A stretch of 64,000 nucleotides of DNA from the NCBI RefSeq assembly GCF_947495025.1, contig NZ_CANLXG010000002.1, positions 1,058,124 to 1,122,123 on the forward strand, given 5' to 3'. Below, in pieces: positions 1 to 9,497 of the stretch (position 1 is its first letter; every line of letters begins with the position of its first letter). This stretch comes from an uncultured Roseobacter sp. (GTDB lineage Bacteria > Pseudomonadota > Alphaproteobacteria > Rhodobacterales > Rhodobacteraceae). The notes under the pieces are model-generated. The model was not told the DNA's origin, searched no databases, and was given only the letters and a program-made list of their open reading frames with translations. Position numbers and translations under genes: made by a program.

Positions 1-654
1 GGGTTCGCGCCAGGGACAGATGCCACAGGCCGGTGATCTCGGCGTACAGACAGTTGCCCCGAGATCCATTACCGCCTGGGCATAATCGCCCGGGCGTCTG
101 TCCGGCGTCAGTGCCTTGGCTTCCCGCATCAGTTCCGGTTTGGCGTCAGGCAGCGGCGTGTGGATATTGTGCAGTCTGGCCATAACGCGTTCGACATTGC
201 CGTCCAGAACGGCGTGCGGCAGGTCGAAAGCGATCGAGGACACAGCGGCAGCTGTGTAAGGCCCGATGCCGGGCAGTTTCACCAGGGCGTCATAGTCCGC
301 CGGGAAAGCCCCGCCGTGGTCTGCCACGACCGCCCGGGCGCATTTCAGCAGGTTGCGTGCCCTTGCATAATAGCCCAGCCCGGCCCATTCACCCATCACT
401 TCGGAGTCTTCGGCGGCAGCCAGATCGCCTACCGTTGGCCATCGCCCGGTAAAGCGCTGAAAGTAGTCTCTGACCGTCACGACAGTCGTTTGCTGAAGCA
501 TCACCTCAGACAGCCACACCCGGTAGGGATCCGGCAGAGTGCCTGCCTTGCGTTCACCGGGGGGGACACGCCACGGCATTTCGCGTGCGTGCACATCGTA
601 CCAGTCCAGCAGGGTATCACTCAGCCCGGGGCGGGCTGCTTGCTCGTAACGCAA
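1..654 (-). CDS. mutY: A/G-specific adenine glycosylase MutY (3' part outside window)
   Basis: Base-excision repair glycosylase that removes adenine mispaired with 8-oxoguanine. The first 218 codons are visible; the C-terminus lies before position 1. The translation carries the catalytic-Glu region SEVMLQQTTV, the helix-hairpin-helix LPGIGPYTAAAV, the catalytic-Asp segment AVLDGNVERV, and near the window edge a Cys-x6-Cys-x2-Cys spacing that begins the 4Fe-4S loop. I chose a TTG start at 654: a TAA lies two codons upstream in frame and a GGAGG sits about 10 bases before it. It is divergent from the DUF721 gene at 742. The motif set makes the family secure; the exact start is less so. Confidence 0.93.
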   Translation of the reverse strand, partial: MRYEQAARPGLSDTLLDWYDVHAREMPWRVPPGERKAGTLPDPYRVWLSEVMLQQTTVVTVRDYFQRFTGRWPTVGDLAAAEDSEVMGEWAGLGYYARARNLLKCARAVVADHGGAFPADYDALVKLPGIGPYTAAAVSSIAFDLPHAVLDGNVERVMARLHNIHTPLPDAKPELMREAKALTPDRRPGDYAQAVMDLGATVCTPRSPACGICPWREP

Positions 655-741
655 TGTTTATCGTCCTCCGCTCAGTCGCGGGCTGGTTGCCACGTGGATC
701 ACGGGCTATGTTACCTCACAGATTTCTGAGGGAAGATAGCG

Positions 742-1251
742 ATGCCGCCGCGCCGCGCCAGTACAAAAGGGTTCAGGCAGACGTCCAGCCTGCTGCAAAG
801 CCGGATTCGCAGTGCCAGCGAGAGCCGCGGCTTTGCTCAGAGCCGGCTTCTTACGCACTGGGAAGAGATCGCGGGTGCAGATGTGGCCGCAATCTCCCGA
901 CCTGTCGAGGTGAGCTATGGTCGTGGAGGCATGGGCGCCACGCTGACGCTGCTGACAACCGGTGCCAACGCCCCGGTTCTGGAGATGCAGAAAGAGCAAC
1001 TGCGCACACGTGTGAATGCCGTCTACGGCTACAATGCGATTGCCCGTATCCGCGTCACCCAGACGGCTGCGAGGGGCTTTGCAGAAGGCCAGGTCGATTT
1101 TACACACAGGCGCCAGGATTCCGAACCGAAGGTCGTGGATCCCTCTGTCCGGGAAGCGGCCCTTGCAACTGCCAGCCCTGTGGAGGATGAGGGGCTGCGC
1201 GCGGCGCTGACACGCCTTGGCGAAAACATTCTGAACAGAACAAACCGGTAA
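742..1251 (+). CDS. DUF721 (DciA-like) protein
   Basis: 169-residue protein resembling the DUF721 family, whose best-studied member DciA is a replicative-helicase loader in bacteria lacking DnaC. Seen: a basic, Ser/Arg-rich N-terminus, then a conserved-looking core (LLTHWEEIAGADVA, followed by a beta-rich stretch and a QLRTRVNAVYGYNAIARIRV segment) and a variable tail. It lies divergent from mutY and 11 bases upstream of the DsbA-like gene, so it probably leads that short operon. A role in helicase loading is known for the family only; nothing here proves it for this gene. Confidence 0.75.
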   Translation: MPPRRASTKGFRQTSSLLQSRIRSASESRGFAQSRLLTHWEEIAGADVAAISRPVEVSYGRGGMGATLTLLTTGANAPVLEMQKEQLRTRVNAVYGYNAIARIRVTQTAARGFAEGQVDFTHRRQDSEPKVVDPSVREAALATASPVEDEGLRAALTRLGENILNRTNR

Positions 1252-1262
1252 AAGGAAAACCC

Positions 1263-1940
1263 ATGTCGCGTATGATGATTATCTCTGCTGCGGTGGCAGT
1301 TATTGGTCTCGGAGCCTGGTTTGTGACCAGTCCCTCTGGCAATCAGGCAACCGAGGTCACCCGGATTGACCCGATTGGCGCTGCCAGTGCGCAGGAAAGC
1401 GACATCGATACCTCGGGGGTTCAGGAAATGTCCCTGGGCAATCCGGATGCCCCGGTTACGGTTATCGAGTATGCGAGCTTTACCTGCCCGCACTGCGCCA
1501 GCTTTCACGCCGGTGCCTACAAGCAGCTCAAGGCTGACTATATCGACACGGGCAAAATAAATTTTGTCTACCGCGAGGTCTATTTTGACCGGCCCGGCCT
1601 CTGGGCCTCCATGATCGCGCGCTGTGCCGGCACCCCAACGGCCTTTTTTGGCATGGCTGACCTGATCTACGAGGGTCAGTCGACCTGGGCGCGCGCCGGC
1701 GACATGGTTTCCATCGTTGATGAACTGCGCCGGATCGGCCGTCTGGCAGGGCTCGACGGTGACACGATGGAGGCCTGCCTGCAGGATGCAGACAACGCCC
1801 GGACGCTGGTGGCATGGTACCAGGAAAATGCTCAGGCCGATGGTATCGACAGCACCCCGAGCTTTGTGATCAACGGCGAAAAGTACTCCAACATGGCGTA
1901 TTCTGACATGGCGGCCATCATCGACGCCGCTGCAGAGTAA
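1263..1940 (+). CDS. DsbA-family thiol:disulfide oxidoreductase
   Basis: 225-residue exported or membrane-anchored thioredoxin-fold protein. A hydrophobic segment at about residues 5-22 is a signal anchor or signal peptide. The active site is CPHC at residues 75-78, in the context EYASFTCPHCASFH, and a cis-Pro loop (GIDSTPSFVING) lies near residue 195, both classical for DsbA/DsbG-like enzymes. It probably oxidises or isomerises cysteines in periplasmic proteins. An AAGGA-type ribosome site precedes the ATG. Its stop codon overlaps the start of the next gene by one base (TAATG), indicating translational coupling to a CoA-transferase with no obvious functional link. Confidence 0.88.
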   Translation: MSRMMIISAAVAVIGLGAWFVTSPSGNQATEVTRIDPIGAASAQESDIDTSGVQEMSLGNPDAPVTVIEYASFTCPHCASFHAGAYKQLKADYIDTGKINFVYREVYFDRPGLWASMIARCAGTPTAFFGMADLIYEGQSTWARAGDMVSIVDELRRIGRLAGLDGDTMEACLQDADNARTLVAWYQENAQADGIDSTPSFVINGEKYSNMAYSDMAAIIDAAAE

Positions 1941-3058
1941 TGTCAGCTCCCCTGCAGGGGTTAAAGGTTGTCGAACTTGCCCGGGTGCTTGCGGGCCCCT
2001 GGGCAGGTCAGACTCTCTCTGATCTGGGATGTGATGTCGTCAAGATCGAGAGCCCGGCGGGGGATGATACCCGACAGTGGGGTCCGCCCTTTGTCACACG
2101 CGGCGAGGATGTCTCGGCCGCCTATTTCCATTCGACAAACCGCGGAAAGAAGTCTGTTACAGCAGATTTCAGAACGCCGGAAGGTCAGGCCCGGGTCCGG
2201 GAACAGCTGGCGGATGCTGACATCCTCATCGAGAACTTCAAAACCGGCGGGCTGGCAAAGTACGGGCTGGATTACGAAAGCCTAGTCCAGGATTTTCCCC
2301 GTCTGATCTATTGTTCGATTACCGGTTTCGGGCACACCGGACCCTATGCATCAAGGGCGGGATACGATTTCATTATTCAGGGTATGTCAGGTCTGATGTC
2401 GCTGACCGGCGAACCGGACGGGCAACCGCAGAAGTATGGTGTGGCCATAACGGATATCCTGACCGGAATTTATGCGACCACCGGTATTCTGGCTGCCGTG
2501 CACCAGCGCCACCAGACCGGACGGGGCCAGCACATTGACATGTCGCTGATGGATGTAGCGGTCGCTGTAACGTCGAACCAGGCCCTGAATTACCTGACCA
2601 CCGGAAAGCCGCCGCAACGCATGGGCAATGCACATGTGAATCTGGCGCCCTACCAGGTTTTTGACTGTGCGGACGGCCATATCATTATCGCCACAGGCAA
2701 CGATGGCCAGTATCAGCGCCTTTGCCGGTTGCTGGGGCTGGATGACATGGCGACTGCGCCGGCGTTTCTGAAGAACGAAAACAGGCTGGCCAACCGTGCG
2801 GAGATGATCCGCCGTCTGTCCGGTGCCACGGTGAAACGGACCCGTGACGATCTGCTTGCGGCCTGTGAGCAACAGGGCGTTCCGGCCGGACCCATCAACG
2901 ATATGGCGGATGTTATGGCTGACCCCCAGGTTGTTGCCCGGCAGATGGAGCTGTCGCTGGAAGACGTTCCCGGCATTCGCGCGCCGTTTTCCTTTTCAGA
3001 CGCAGACCTTGCACTGCACAGACCTGCGCCGCGCCTTGGCGAGAACAACGACGACTGA
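1940..3058 (+). CDS. Class III CoA-transferase (CaiB/BaiF family)
   Basis: 372-residue CoA-transferase of family III, which moves CoA between carboxylic acids through an aspartyl-CoA thioester. Seen: N-terminal LKVVELARVLAGPWAGQ, the GADVVKIE-like block (CDVVKIESPAGDD), the RGKKSV block, and the expected catalytic Asp at about residue 172 (GVAITDILTG). Length is normal for the family. The acid substrate cannot be inferred; neighbours (DsbA-like upstream, lpxK convergent) give no pathway. The gene ends six bases from the convergent lpxK stop. Confidence 0.87.
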   Translation: MSAPLQGLKVVELARVLAGPWAGQTLSDLGCDVVKIESPAGDDTRQWGPPFVTRGEDVSAAYFHSTNRGKKSVTADFRTPEGQARVREQLADADILIENFKTGGLAKYGLDYESLVQDFPRLIYCSITGFGHTGPYASRAGYDFIIQGMSGLMSLTGEPDGQPQKYGVAITDILTGIYATTGILAAVHQRHQTGRGQHIDMSLMDVAVAVTSNQALNYLTTGKPPQRMGNAHVNLAPYQVFDCADGHIIIATGNDGQYQRLCRLLGLDDMATAPAFLKNENRLANRAEMIRRLSGATVKRTRDDLLAACEQQGVPAGPINDMADVMADPQVVARQMELSLEDVPGIRAPFSFSDADLALHRPAPRLGENNDD

Positions 3059-3063
3059 GGCGC

Positions 3064-4068
3064 TCAGGGTGCTTTGAGCGTCGCGAGCAGGTCCAGCAGT
3101 GCGTTTGGCGTCTCTTCAAAATGCAGACGAACCGGCAGTGTTATCACCTTCATCCGGAAGGCTGCCGGCAGGCGGACTGCATCTTTCTCCGTTGTAACCA
3201 GTTGTGCGCCACGCGCTTTGGCATCTGCCTCCAGCCGTCCCATCAGACCTGCGGTCAGAGGCTGGTGGTCATCCAGCGGTTCTGCGTGAACGAGATCGGC
3301 ACCCAGCTGACGGAGTGTTGCAAAGAACTTCTCAGGATGGCCTATCCCGGCGAAAGCAACAGCGCGCATGTCCGACCAGTCCATCCCTGTCCTGAGTGGC
3401 TGCAGGGCCGCTCTGACGTGAGGCGGTGCGGCATGTTCCGGCGGGTGATAGTGCCTGTCAAAAGCCGACTGAGCCGCGGCATTTCCGACAGACAACAACA
3501 CGTCTGCGCGCGCCAGACCGGTCGCGACCGGCTCGCGCAGTGGCCCCGCCGGCAGGCACCTGCCATTGCCGAACCCTTTTTCAGCGTCGACGACAATAAT
3601 CGATACATCCTTTTGCAGCGCAGGATTCTGAAAACCATCGTCCAGAACCACAACAGTCGCACCGGCGTTTTCGGCAGCGCGTCCGCCGGCCGCCCTGTCT
3701 TCGGAAACCCAGACTTCTGCAAATGCGGCGAGCAGTAACGGTTCATCCCCGACATCCGCTGCGCTGTGGCGGGCCGGATCCACGCGGACCGGTCCTTTCA
3801 GTTTCCCGCCATATCCACGGGTTACAACGTGCGGTGTGTGAAAGGCATCCGTCAGCGCTCCGAGCACGGCGATGACTGTCGGCGTCTTGCCGGTACCGCC
3901 TGCATTCAGATTGCCAACGCAGACAACAGGCACACCCAGACGGACACCATCTGTCCCTGCGAGACGCCGGGCGGTCAGATGCCCATAGATCCACCCCAGC
4001 GGTGCCAGAAGCCGTGCGCGTGCGGCGGGCGCATCCGCCGGTGTGTGCCAGAAATCAGGTGGTCGCAT
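3064..4068 (-). CDS. lpxK: Tetraacyldisaccharide 4'-kinase LpxK
   Basis: 334-residue inner-membrane kinase that phosphorylates the 4' position of the lipid A disaccharide precursor, the sixth step of the Raetz pathway. It begins [10 protein letters not shown], has an N-terminal hydrophobic helix, and a P-loop in [13 protein letters not shown] at about residues 52-64. I start it at the ATG at 4068, because GGAAGG lies 8 bases upstream; a GTG three codons earlier overlaps that site. It overlaps the end of waaA by 14 bases, so the two are translationally coupled. Last gene of the envelope operon. Confidence 0.95.
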   Translation of the reverse strand: MRPPDFWHTPADAPAARARLLAPLGWIYGHLTARRLAGTDGVRLGVPVVCVGNLNAGGTGKTPTVIAVLGALTDAFHTPHVVTRGYGGKLKGPVRVDPARHSAADVGDEPLLLAAFAEVWVSEDRAAGGRAAENAGATVVVLDDGFQNPALQKDVSIIVVDAEKGFGNGRCLPAGPLREPVATGLARADVLLSVGNAAAQSAFDRHYHPPEHAAPPHVRAALQPLRTGMDWSDMRAVAFAGIGHPEKFFATLRQLGADLVHAEPLDDHQPLTAGLMGRLEADAKARGAQLVTTEKDAVRLPAAFRMKVITLPVRLHFEETPNALLDLLATLKAP

Positions 4069-5302
4069 GTGTCCCACCTTCCCGCGCGTCCAGGGCGGTT
4101 TCGACCAGCCCGATCACGCGGTCCGTCAGAGCTGCGCCCTTGCTGATCACGTCCCAGCCTGCATGAGCCATCGCGGCGGCCTGATCGGGTGAAATAAGCT
4201 GCTGCACAGCTGCACTCAGGCTGTCGGCATCATTGACGATACGTGCAGCACCCGCGCTGGCAAGCCGCGAGTAGAATGGCAGATACCGGCGTACGTTTGG
4301 TCCATAGAGAACAGCGGATCCCAGAGCCGCCGCCTCAAACGGGTTGCAGCCCCCGTAACCGGGTACCAGTGAACTGCCAAGAAACGACACCGGTGCAACG
4401 CGGTAAAACAGGCCCAGATCCTGCGGATCGTCCGACAGCAGTACCTGTGTATTGTCATCCGGTTCCTCGCCGGCTGACCAGTCACAAAGGCGCATGCCCT
4501 CGGCGCGGACTTTGTCGGCGACAGAACTGGTATCAGTTGCCTGACGCGGGTTCATGATGAGGAGGAGACGGTGGGACATACGCGAAGCGGCGCGGTGCGC
4601 GGCCAGCACGGGACCGGCTTCCTCCGCCTGCAGGCGTGCGGCCAGCCAGACCGGGCGGCCACCCAGCAAAGCAGACAGATCCGCAATGTCTCCGTCATCG
4701 CAGGCCAGTGCCTGCCCACCGGCCTGAAGAGGTGGCGCGCGTTGTATCAGTCTGCGGTCTACACCAAGCGCCTCGATGCGTTCTGCCGCACCGGCAGAGC
4801 GCACCAGGATCGCGTCAAAGCCTGACAGAATGCGACGCGTAACATCCGGCAGCCAGCGATCATGCCGTGTGTCAAAACCGTCGTTGCCGGCATCGATCAG
4901 GATCATGCTTCGTCCCGACTGCAGCACACTGTCTATCAGCGCAGGCCGCAGTCTGCCCCAGACCCAGATACCAAAGTCCGGCTGGTAATGGGTCAGGAAA
5001 CTGTCGATGGCGTCAGGGTGTTCAGAAGGTAACCGCTCCAGCGTTACGCCGTCGGGAGGTGTCCAGCTGGTTCGGACATCCCGCAGTGTTTCATCGTCAG
5101 GCAGTGTAAGCAGAACCTGGACGCCGTGGCGCGCATTGCGGATACGGAGCGCAATGTCCTGTACGGCCAGATAGTTCCCGGGCTCGGCCGCGTGAATCCA
5201 GACAAGCTCATCGCGTAACCTGGAGGCAGATGGCGCAAAGGCGCGCTCGGCTGTGTGACGCGACAGCGCGCGCCAGGCCGCCAGCCCGAGAGAGCGGCCC
5301 AT
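4055..5302 (-). CDS. waaA: 3-deoxy-D-manno-octulosonic acid (Kdo) transferase WaaA
   Basis: 415-residue glycosyltransferase that adds Kdo from CMP-Kdo to lipid A precursor at the inner membrane. The N-terminal half has the family segment WIHAAEPGN (in place of the usual WxHAxSxGE), and the C-terminal half has the donor-binding stretch with [13 protein letters not shown] followed by [16 protein letters not shown]. Length fits the family. It sits between the DUF4170 gene (6 bases away) and lpxK (overlapping), the usual alphaproteobacterial arrangement for LPS assembly. Confidence 0.93.
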   Translation of the reverse strand: MGRSLGLAAWRALSRHTAERAFAPSASRLRDELVWIHAAEPGNYLAVQDIALRIRNARHGVQVLLTLPDDETLRDVRTSWTPPDGVTLERLPSEHPDAIDSFLTHYQPDFGIWVWGRLRPALIDSVLQSGRSMILIDAGNDGFDTRHDRWLPDVTRRILSGFDAILVRSAGAAERIEALGVDRRLIQRAPPLQAGGQALACDDGDIADLSALLGGRPVWLAARLQAEEAGPVLAAHRAASRMSHRLLLIMNPRQATDTSSVADKVRAEGMRLCDWSAGEEPDDNTQVLLSDDPQDLGLFYRVAPVSFLGSSLVPGYGGCNPFEAAALGSAVLYGPNVRRYLPFYSRLASAGAARIVNDADSLSAAVQQLISPDQAAAMAHAGWDVISKGAALTDRVIGLVETALDAREGGTHATT

Positions 5303-5308
5303 GTCCTG

Positions 5309-5551
5309 TTATCCCAGCTCTTCGGTTGCAGAAGCTGCGGCCTCTTCGTCCCTCAGACGGTGCAGGTGCGCAATGAAGTAGCGCATATGGGCATTGTCCA
5401 CGGTGCGCTGCGCCTCTGATTTCCAGGCGTTGAATGCTTCTTCGTAATTCGGAAAAATACCGACCACGTGTATGTCATCCACGTTTTTGAAGGTGTTGCG
5501 GGTCGGATCGACCAACTCTCCGCCAAAGACGAGATGGAGCCGCTGTGTCAT
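5309..5551 (-). CDS. DUF4170 protein
   Basis: 80-residue soluble protein recognisable as the DUF4170 family found beside waaA/lpxK in alphaproteobacteria. Seen: a beta strand RLHLVFGGEL, then VGIFPNYEEAFNAWKSEAQ and a helical MRYFIAHLHRL segment near the C-terminus. It has no signal peptide or membrane segment. Function is not established; location in the LPS operon, 6 bases upstream of waaA, suggests an accessory role there, which is inference only. Confidence 0.85.
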   Translation of the reverse strand: MTQRLHLVFGGELVDPTRNTFKNVDDIHVVGIFPNYEEAFNAWKSEAQRTVDNAHMRYFIAHLHRLRDEEAAASATEELG

Positions 5552-5632
5552 GGGACATTTCCTTTGTACGGGGTAACTGAGCCTTAGGTTGCGTATATGC
5601 CCGCCGGGGTCAAGACGTGCACGCCCAGTATC

Positions 5633-6409
5633 TCAGCGCTGCAGCGCACGCATCAGTCCGGCGTGCATTGCCTGTCCGGCCGCCACAACGCCGTCAAGAC
5701 GAGCGCCGGGATTGTTGAACCGCAACGGATTGCCCCTGCGATCCGTGCAGGTGCCGCCGGCTTCGGTCACAATAAGCGCACCGGCTGCGATATCCCATTC
5801 CCATGCGGGCCGGAACGTCAGCATTGCGTCAAAGCGACCCTCGCCGACGAGACTGAGCCGATAGGCCAGTGACGGGCGGTGCGCCCTGCGAAAAGACGGG
5901 ACGCCACTGTGCCAGTGACCGGGTTCTACCGCAGGCTTTGTTGCCAGTATGTCGGCCTCACCCGGATCGTGACGGGTTGACGTGGTGATCGCATTGCCGT
6001 TCAGAAACGCGCCGCCTCCCTCGGCTGCAGTGTAGAGCATATCGCGGCGTGGCAGACAGACAGCGCCGGCCGTAACCCTTCCCTGATGTACCACTGCCAC
6101 CGAATGCGCCCAGGTACGGGACCCTTCGACAAAACTGCGTGTCCCGTCGATCGGATCCACAACAAACAGTGTTTCCTGACCAAGGCGCGTGTCATTGTCT
6201 TCGGTTTCTTCTGACAGCCAGCCGTATTCGGGACGTGCTGTGCGCAACACATTCTCCAGATACGCGTTGACGGCAAGATCGGCCTCGGTGACCGGGCCAG
6301 CACCGCCTGGCTTGTCCCAGCGCTGCGTGCTGTCGACGGCGTAACTTGTTGCGATCCTGCCGGCGATCCTGACTGCGTCAGAGATGAGCGCCAGATCAGT
6401 TTCCTGCAA
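5633..6409 (-). CDS. Inositol monophosphatase-family phosphatase (CysQ-like)
   Basis: 258-residue Mg2+-dependent phosphatase of the inositol monophosphatase superfamily. Metal-binding motifs are visible: EET within LSEETED, DPIDGT within VVDPIDGTRSF, and a C-terminal WEWDIAAGALIVTEAGG. Family members include 3'(2'),5'-bisphosphate nucleotidase CysQ, inositol phosphatase and histidinol phosphatase; this one is most like genes annotated cysQ in Rhodobacterales but specificity cannot be fixed by eye. The start is TTG, overlapping the last 14 bases of pmbA, so it is coupled to that gene. Confidence 0.85.
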   Translation of the reverse strand: MQETDLALISDAVRIAGRIATSYAVDSTQRWDKPGGAGPVTEADLAVNAYLENVLRTARPEYGWLSEETEDNDTRLGQETLFVVDPIDGTRSFVEGSRTWAHSVAVVHQGRVTAGAVCLPRRDMLYTAAEGGGAFLNGNAITTSTRHDPGEADILATKPAVEPGHWHSGVPSFRRAHRPSLAYRLSLVGEGRFDAMLTFRPAWEWDIAAGALIVTEAGGTCTDRRGNPLRFNNPGARLDGVVAAGQAMHAGLMRALQR

Positions 6410-7742
6410 GGGTCATCCCCGGCACCAGAAGTGACGGTACCCGCCGGCTGAGGTGCTGGCGGGCGTCATTGGCGGGGACAACCGCCAAAAGCATATCACG
6501 CAGGTTTCCGGCGATCGTGCATTCATTCACGGCGCCGGTGATTTCACCGTTTTCGACCCAGAGGCCTGCAGCACCACGGGAATAGTCACCGGTGTTGGGA
6601 TTGATTGTCGACCCGATCATCGATGTGACGAGCAGGCCCGTGCCCATATCCCGGATCAGGTCCTCGCGGCTCGCCTCTCCGGGTGTCAGCGTGACGTTCC
6701 ACGTGCCGGGTGAGGGTGCGGAGGAGGTGCCCCGCGTGGCATTGGCGGTCGACGGCATCTCCAGTTTCCGGCCGGTGGCGAGATCAAGCGTCCAGCCTGT
6801 CAGTGTGCCGTTTTCAATGATGCTGCGGGCTTTTGTCGGCAGACCCTCGGCATCGAACGGGCGCGATCCCGGCGCCCGGGGCCGGTGTGGCTCCTCGAGC
6901 AGGCTGAGAGCATCCGGCAGCACCTGCTCCCCGAGGGCGTTCCGCAGCCAGGACGCCCCGCGCGCAACCGCGCTCCCGTTGAGTGCTGCAAGCAGATGCC
7001 CGATCAGCGACGAAGAAATACGCTCATCGAAGAGAACCGGGTAGGTTCCGGTAGGCGGCTTGCGCGCATCCAGTCTGGCCAGGGCGCGTGTCGCGGCCCG
7101 CTGCCCGATCTCTGCCGCATCACGCAGGTCAGCCTGGAAAATGCGGCTGTCGGCATCGTAGTCGCGTTCCATGCCGGTGCCTGTACCGGCAATCGCCACA
7201 CACGAAAGCCCTCGGTCGGTGCGCTGGTAACCGCCGGAAAATCCATTTGTTGCGGCCAGATGTATTTCCCGCGCGGAATACCCCGCAGAGGCGGACTGGA
7301 CCTGGGTAATCCCGTCAACTGCATGTGCTGCAGCCTCGGCAGCCAGTGCATCATCCTGAAGAGCAGCGGGCAGGGGCTCATCGGTGGGGTCTGACAGTTC
7401 CAGCGCGGACGCGTCACGCATTGTTGCGAGCTGTTCGGGGTCGGCCAGTCCGCTGTAAGGGTCTTCGGGTGCCTCACCTGCCATGGCAACAGCGCGATCC
7501 GCCATTTCCGCGATCGTGCGGTCGCTGGTATCCGAGGCCGAAACTGTGGCGCTCCGATGCCCTAAAAAGACGCGCAGACCAAGGTCCGTACCCTCAGAGC
7601 GTTCTGCCTGTTCCAGCGCGCCGTTGCGCACATCGATGTTCACAGAGGTTCCGCGCACAACGATTGCATCCGCGGCCTCTGCGCCGGCTTTGCGCGCGGC
7701 GTCCAGAAGCCTGCCGGAAAGGTCTTCGATGGCTTGGGTCAT
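6396..7742 (-). CDS. pmbA: TldD/PmbA-family metalloprotease-like protein
   Basis: 448-residue protein of the TldD/PmbA (peptidase U62) family. In E. coli, TldD and TldE/PmbA together process microcin B17 and degrade CcdA, with the HExxxH active site in TldD. This copy shows no HExxxH, which fits the PmbA/TldE partner. Seen: a central GFSGGYQRTDRGLSC region and a C-terminal GDYSRGAAGLWVENGEITG block typical of the family. First gene of the minus-strand envelope operon; the 120-base gap upstream probably carries its promoter. Confidence 0.88.
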   Translation of the reverse strand: MTQAIEDLSGRLLDAARKAGAEAADAIVVRGTSVNIDVRNGALEQAERSEGTDLGLRVFLGHRSATVSASDTSDRTIAEMADRAVAMAGEAPEDPYSGLADPEQLATMRDASALELSDPTDEPLPAALQDDALAAEAAAHAVDGITQVQSASAGYSAREIHLAATNGFSGGYQRTDRGLSCVAIAGTGTGMERDYDADSRIFQADLRDAAEIGQRAATRALARLDARKPPTGTYPVLFDERISSSLIGHLLAALNGSAVARGASWLRNALGEQVLPDALSLLEEPHRPRAPGSRPFDAEGLPTKARSIIENGTLTGWTLDLATGRKLEMPSTANATRGTSSAPSPGTWNVTLTPGEASREDLIRDMGTGLLVTSMIGSTINPNTGDYSRGAAGLWVENGEITGAVNECTIAGNLRDMLLAVVPANDARQHLSRRVPSLLVPGMTLAGN

Positions 7743-7837
7743 TGGATACCTCTGTACCTGCGTGTCGTGTTACCGCCTCGTGGTTGCGCCACGACGTAGC
7801 TGTGCGGTGCCCCTGCTGCAAGGGGCACCGGAAAAAA

Positions 7838-7866
7838 GGCAGGCACCCGGGTGTTGCGCCGGGTTA
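7838..7866 (-). terminator. Possible terminator after the DUF2125 gene
   Basis: Read on the minus strand, the stop codon is followed by ACCCGG, an 8-base loop, CCGGGT and then GCCTGCC with a run of six T. A second, stronger dyad (GGTGCCCC/GGGGCACC, 7805-7830) lies just beyond the T-run, so the exact termination point is unclear. Confidence 0.35.
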
Positions 7867-9366
7867 CTGGATGCGCTGACCGTTGGCGATGATGTGGCCC
7901 TGTTCGTTGATCTCGATCCGCGAGTTCAGCGTATCGGGCGCATTGCCGGGCACCGCAAGCAGCCCCATCATCATACGCGCGGCCATCGCCTGTTCCTCGG
8001 GCAGAAGGCCGATGCTGACGAGATTGTCGATCAGGCCGTTCCCGCCGGTCAGGCTGAGATCGACGCCACCCACTGGTCGGGGAAACGGAGCATCTGATTC
8101 CGCAAAGGTGAAAGCGCCTTCGCCCTGCAGTTTGGCACCGGCCAGCTCGAGGCGCAGTTCACGGACATCAAGACTTTCGATGTCTGCGGGCGTTTCGCCG
8201 GTTTCGCCGGCTGCGGCCATGGACGCCGGATCAAGAAAATCAAAGAGAACGGTCGCCTTACCCGCCAGATCAATGATGAGCGTGGCCGGATCGCGGGGCA
8301 GCTTGCTGCCACTGTCGATCATGTTCCACAGGAAATCATCCATTGTGAAATCTTCCAGTGACAGCGCCAGCGAGAAATCTGCAGGCGTGTCCGTTTTTCG
8401 CAGGGGCATGCCCAGCTCAAAGCCGGACGTCTCCGCGGCGAAAGCAATGGGGAAGGGCAGCGCACTGGATTCGTAAGTTGCCGCGACTTCACGCTGAGTG
8501 CCGCCGTACAACAGCCCGTCCTTGCCCATCCGGACATCTACAACCGTTTCATCCGATGTCATATTGAGGCTGAAATCGGTTTCTTCCCCGCTCGAGGTCA
8601 CCTGGTGCGTGGCGATCCCCATCCGGAATTCACCGCTGGCCGCAAAACCGGCCGAGAGCATTTCACTCATGTTGAGCTGTTCGGTGACCAGCACGGGCAG
8701 GTCCGATGTTCCCTCAAAAGAAAGACCGCTGATCTCACCGGACATACGCCCCGCGCCGTCCCCCTCGGGGTCGGAGAAACTGATCTGATAGGTCGCATCG
8801 CCGGCGGTCATCTGCTGGTCATAGACCCGTGAGCCACCGAGGATCATCGTGGTTGTCCCTGCGACACCGCTGATGCTGCCCTCTGCAGTGTACAGAGATG
8901 CTCCATCAATGTCCGGACCACTGGTCAGGAATGAAACCGTATCCGCCGCGTAGGTATACAGCATCTCGGCCGGTGAGCCGCTGGCCAGCGCCTCAAGCCC
9001 TGACAGCCGGTATTCGACGGTGCTTGTAAACACCTCACCGTCCGGGCCGGTAAACTCGGAAACTACCGGCACGACGGTGGGCATACCGATGTCGACGGCC
9101 CCGTCGCCCGTTTCCGTCAGTGTAATATTGTCGAGCTGCATGATCATCGACCCGGTGTCCGGTCCAAAAGATCCGGTGATGCGGATGTCACTGATGCTCA
9201 GGGTATCGCCGGACCGGTTTTCCTGACCGGAGATCCGGTACCCGATGCCTGCCATATAGGCGCCGATATCATTCCATACGTCGTCCGCGGTGACATCTGC
9301 GGCGGCTGGTCCGGCCAGGCCTGCGATCGCTGCAACAACAGCGGTACAATTCTTTAAATGAAACAT
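7864..9366 (-). CDS. DUF2125 exported protein
   Basis: 500-residue protein with a signal peptide (AAIAGLAGPAAADV, cleavage likely near residue 23) and an otherwise beta-rich, acidic, repeat-poor body resembling the DUF2125 family of alphaproteobacteria. No enzymatic motif is visible. The many alternating hydrophobic/polar segments suggest a periplasmic or outer-membrane-associated beta structure, possibly of the AsmA-like kind; this is inference from pattern alone. AGAGGA precedes the ATG. It is divergent from the SDR gene at 9498 and monocistronic as far as can be seen. Confidence 0.75.
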   Translation of the reverse strand: MFHLKNCTAVVAAIAGLAGPAAADVTADDVWNDIGAYMAGIGYRISGQENRSGDTLSISDIRITGSFGPDTGSMIMQLDNITLTETGDGAVDIGMPTVVPVVSEFTGPDGEVFTSTVEYRLSGLEALASGSPAEMLYTYAADTVSFLTSGPDIDGASLYTAEGSISGVAGTTTMILGGSRVYDQQMTAGDATYQISFSDPEGDGAGRMSGEISGLSFEGTSDLPVLVTEQLNMSEMLSAGFAASGEFRMGIATHQVTSSGEETDFSLNMTSDETVVDVRMGKDGLLYGGTQREVAATYESSALPFPIAFAAETSGFELGMPLRKTDTPADFSLALSLEDFTMDDFLWNMIDSGSKLPRDPATLIIDLAGKATVLFDFLDPASMAAAGETGETPADIESLDVRELRLELAGAKLQGEGAFTFAESDAPFPRPVGGVDLSLTGGNGLIDNLVSIGLLPEEQAMAARMMMGLLAVPGNAPDTLNSRIEINEQGHIIANGQRIQ

Positions 9367-9497
9367 GCTTCGATCCTCTGGGAAACCTTTGGGCGCATCG
9401 TCTGTTATGGTCGTATGATGGTCAAGGGGCGCCGGGTCTGGACGGTGCCGCGCCCTGACACTACCACCATCATCAGGTATTTTGGGAGAGCCTCGCT

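Noticed and set aside
7805..7830. Strong GGTGCCCC/GGGGCACC hairpin as a terminator
   Set aside because: On the minus strand the T-run lies before the stem, not after; on the plus strand it is followed by A, so neither strand has the usual U-tract.
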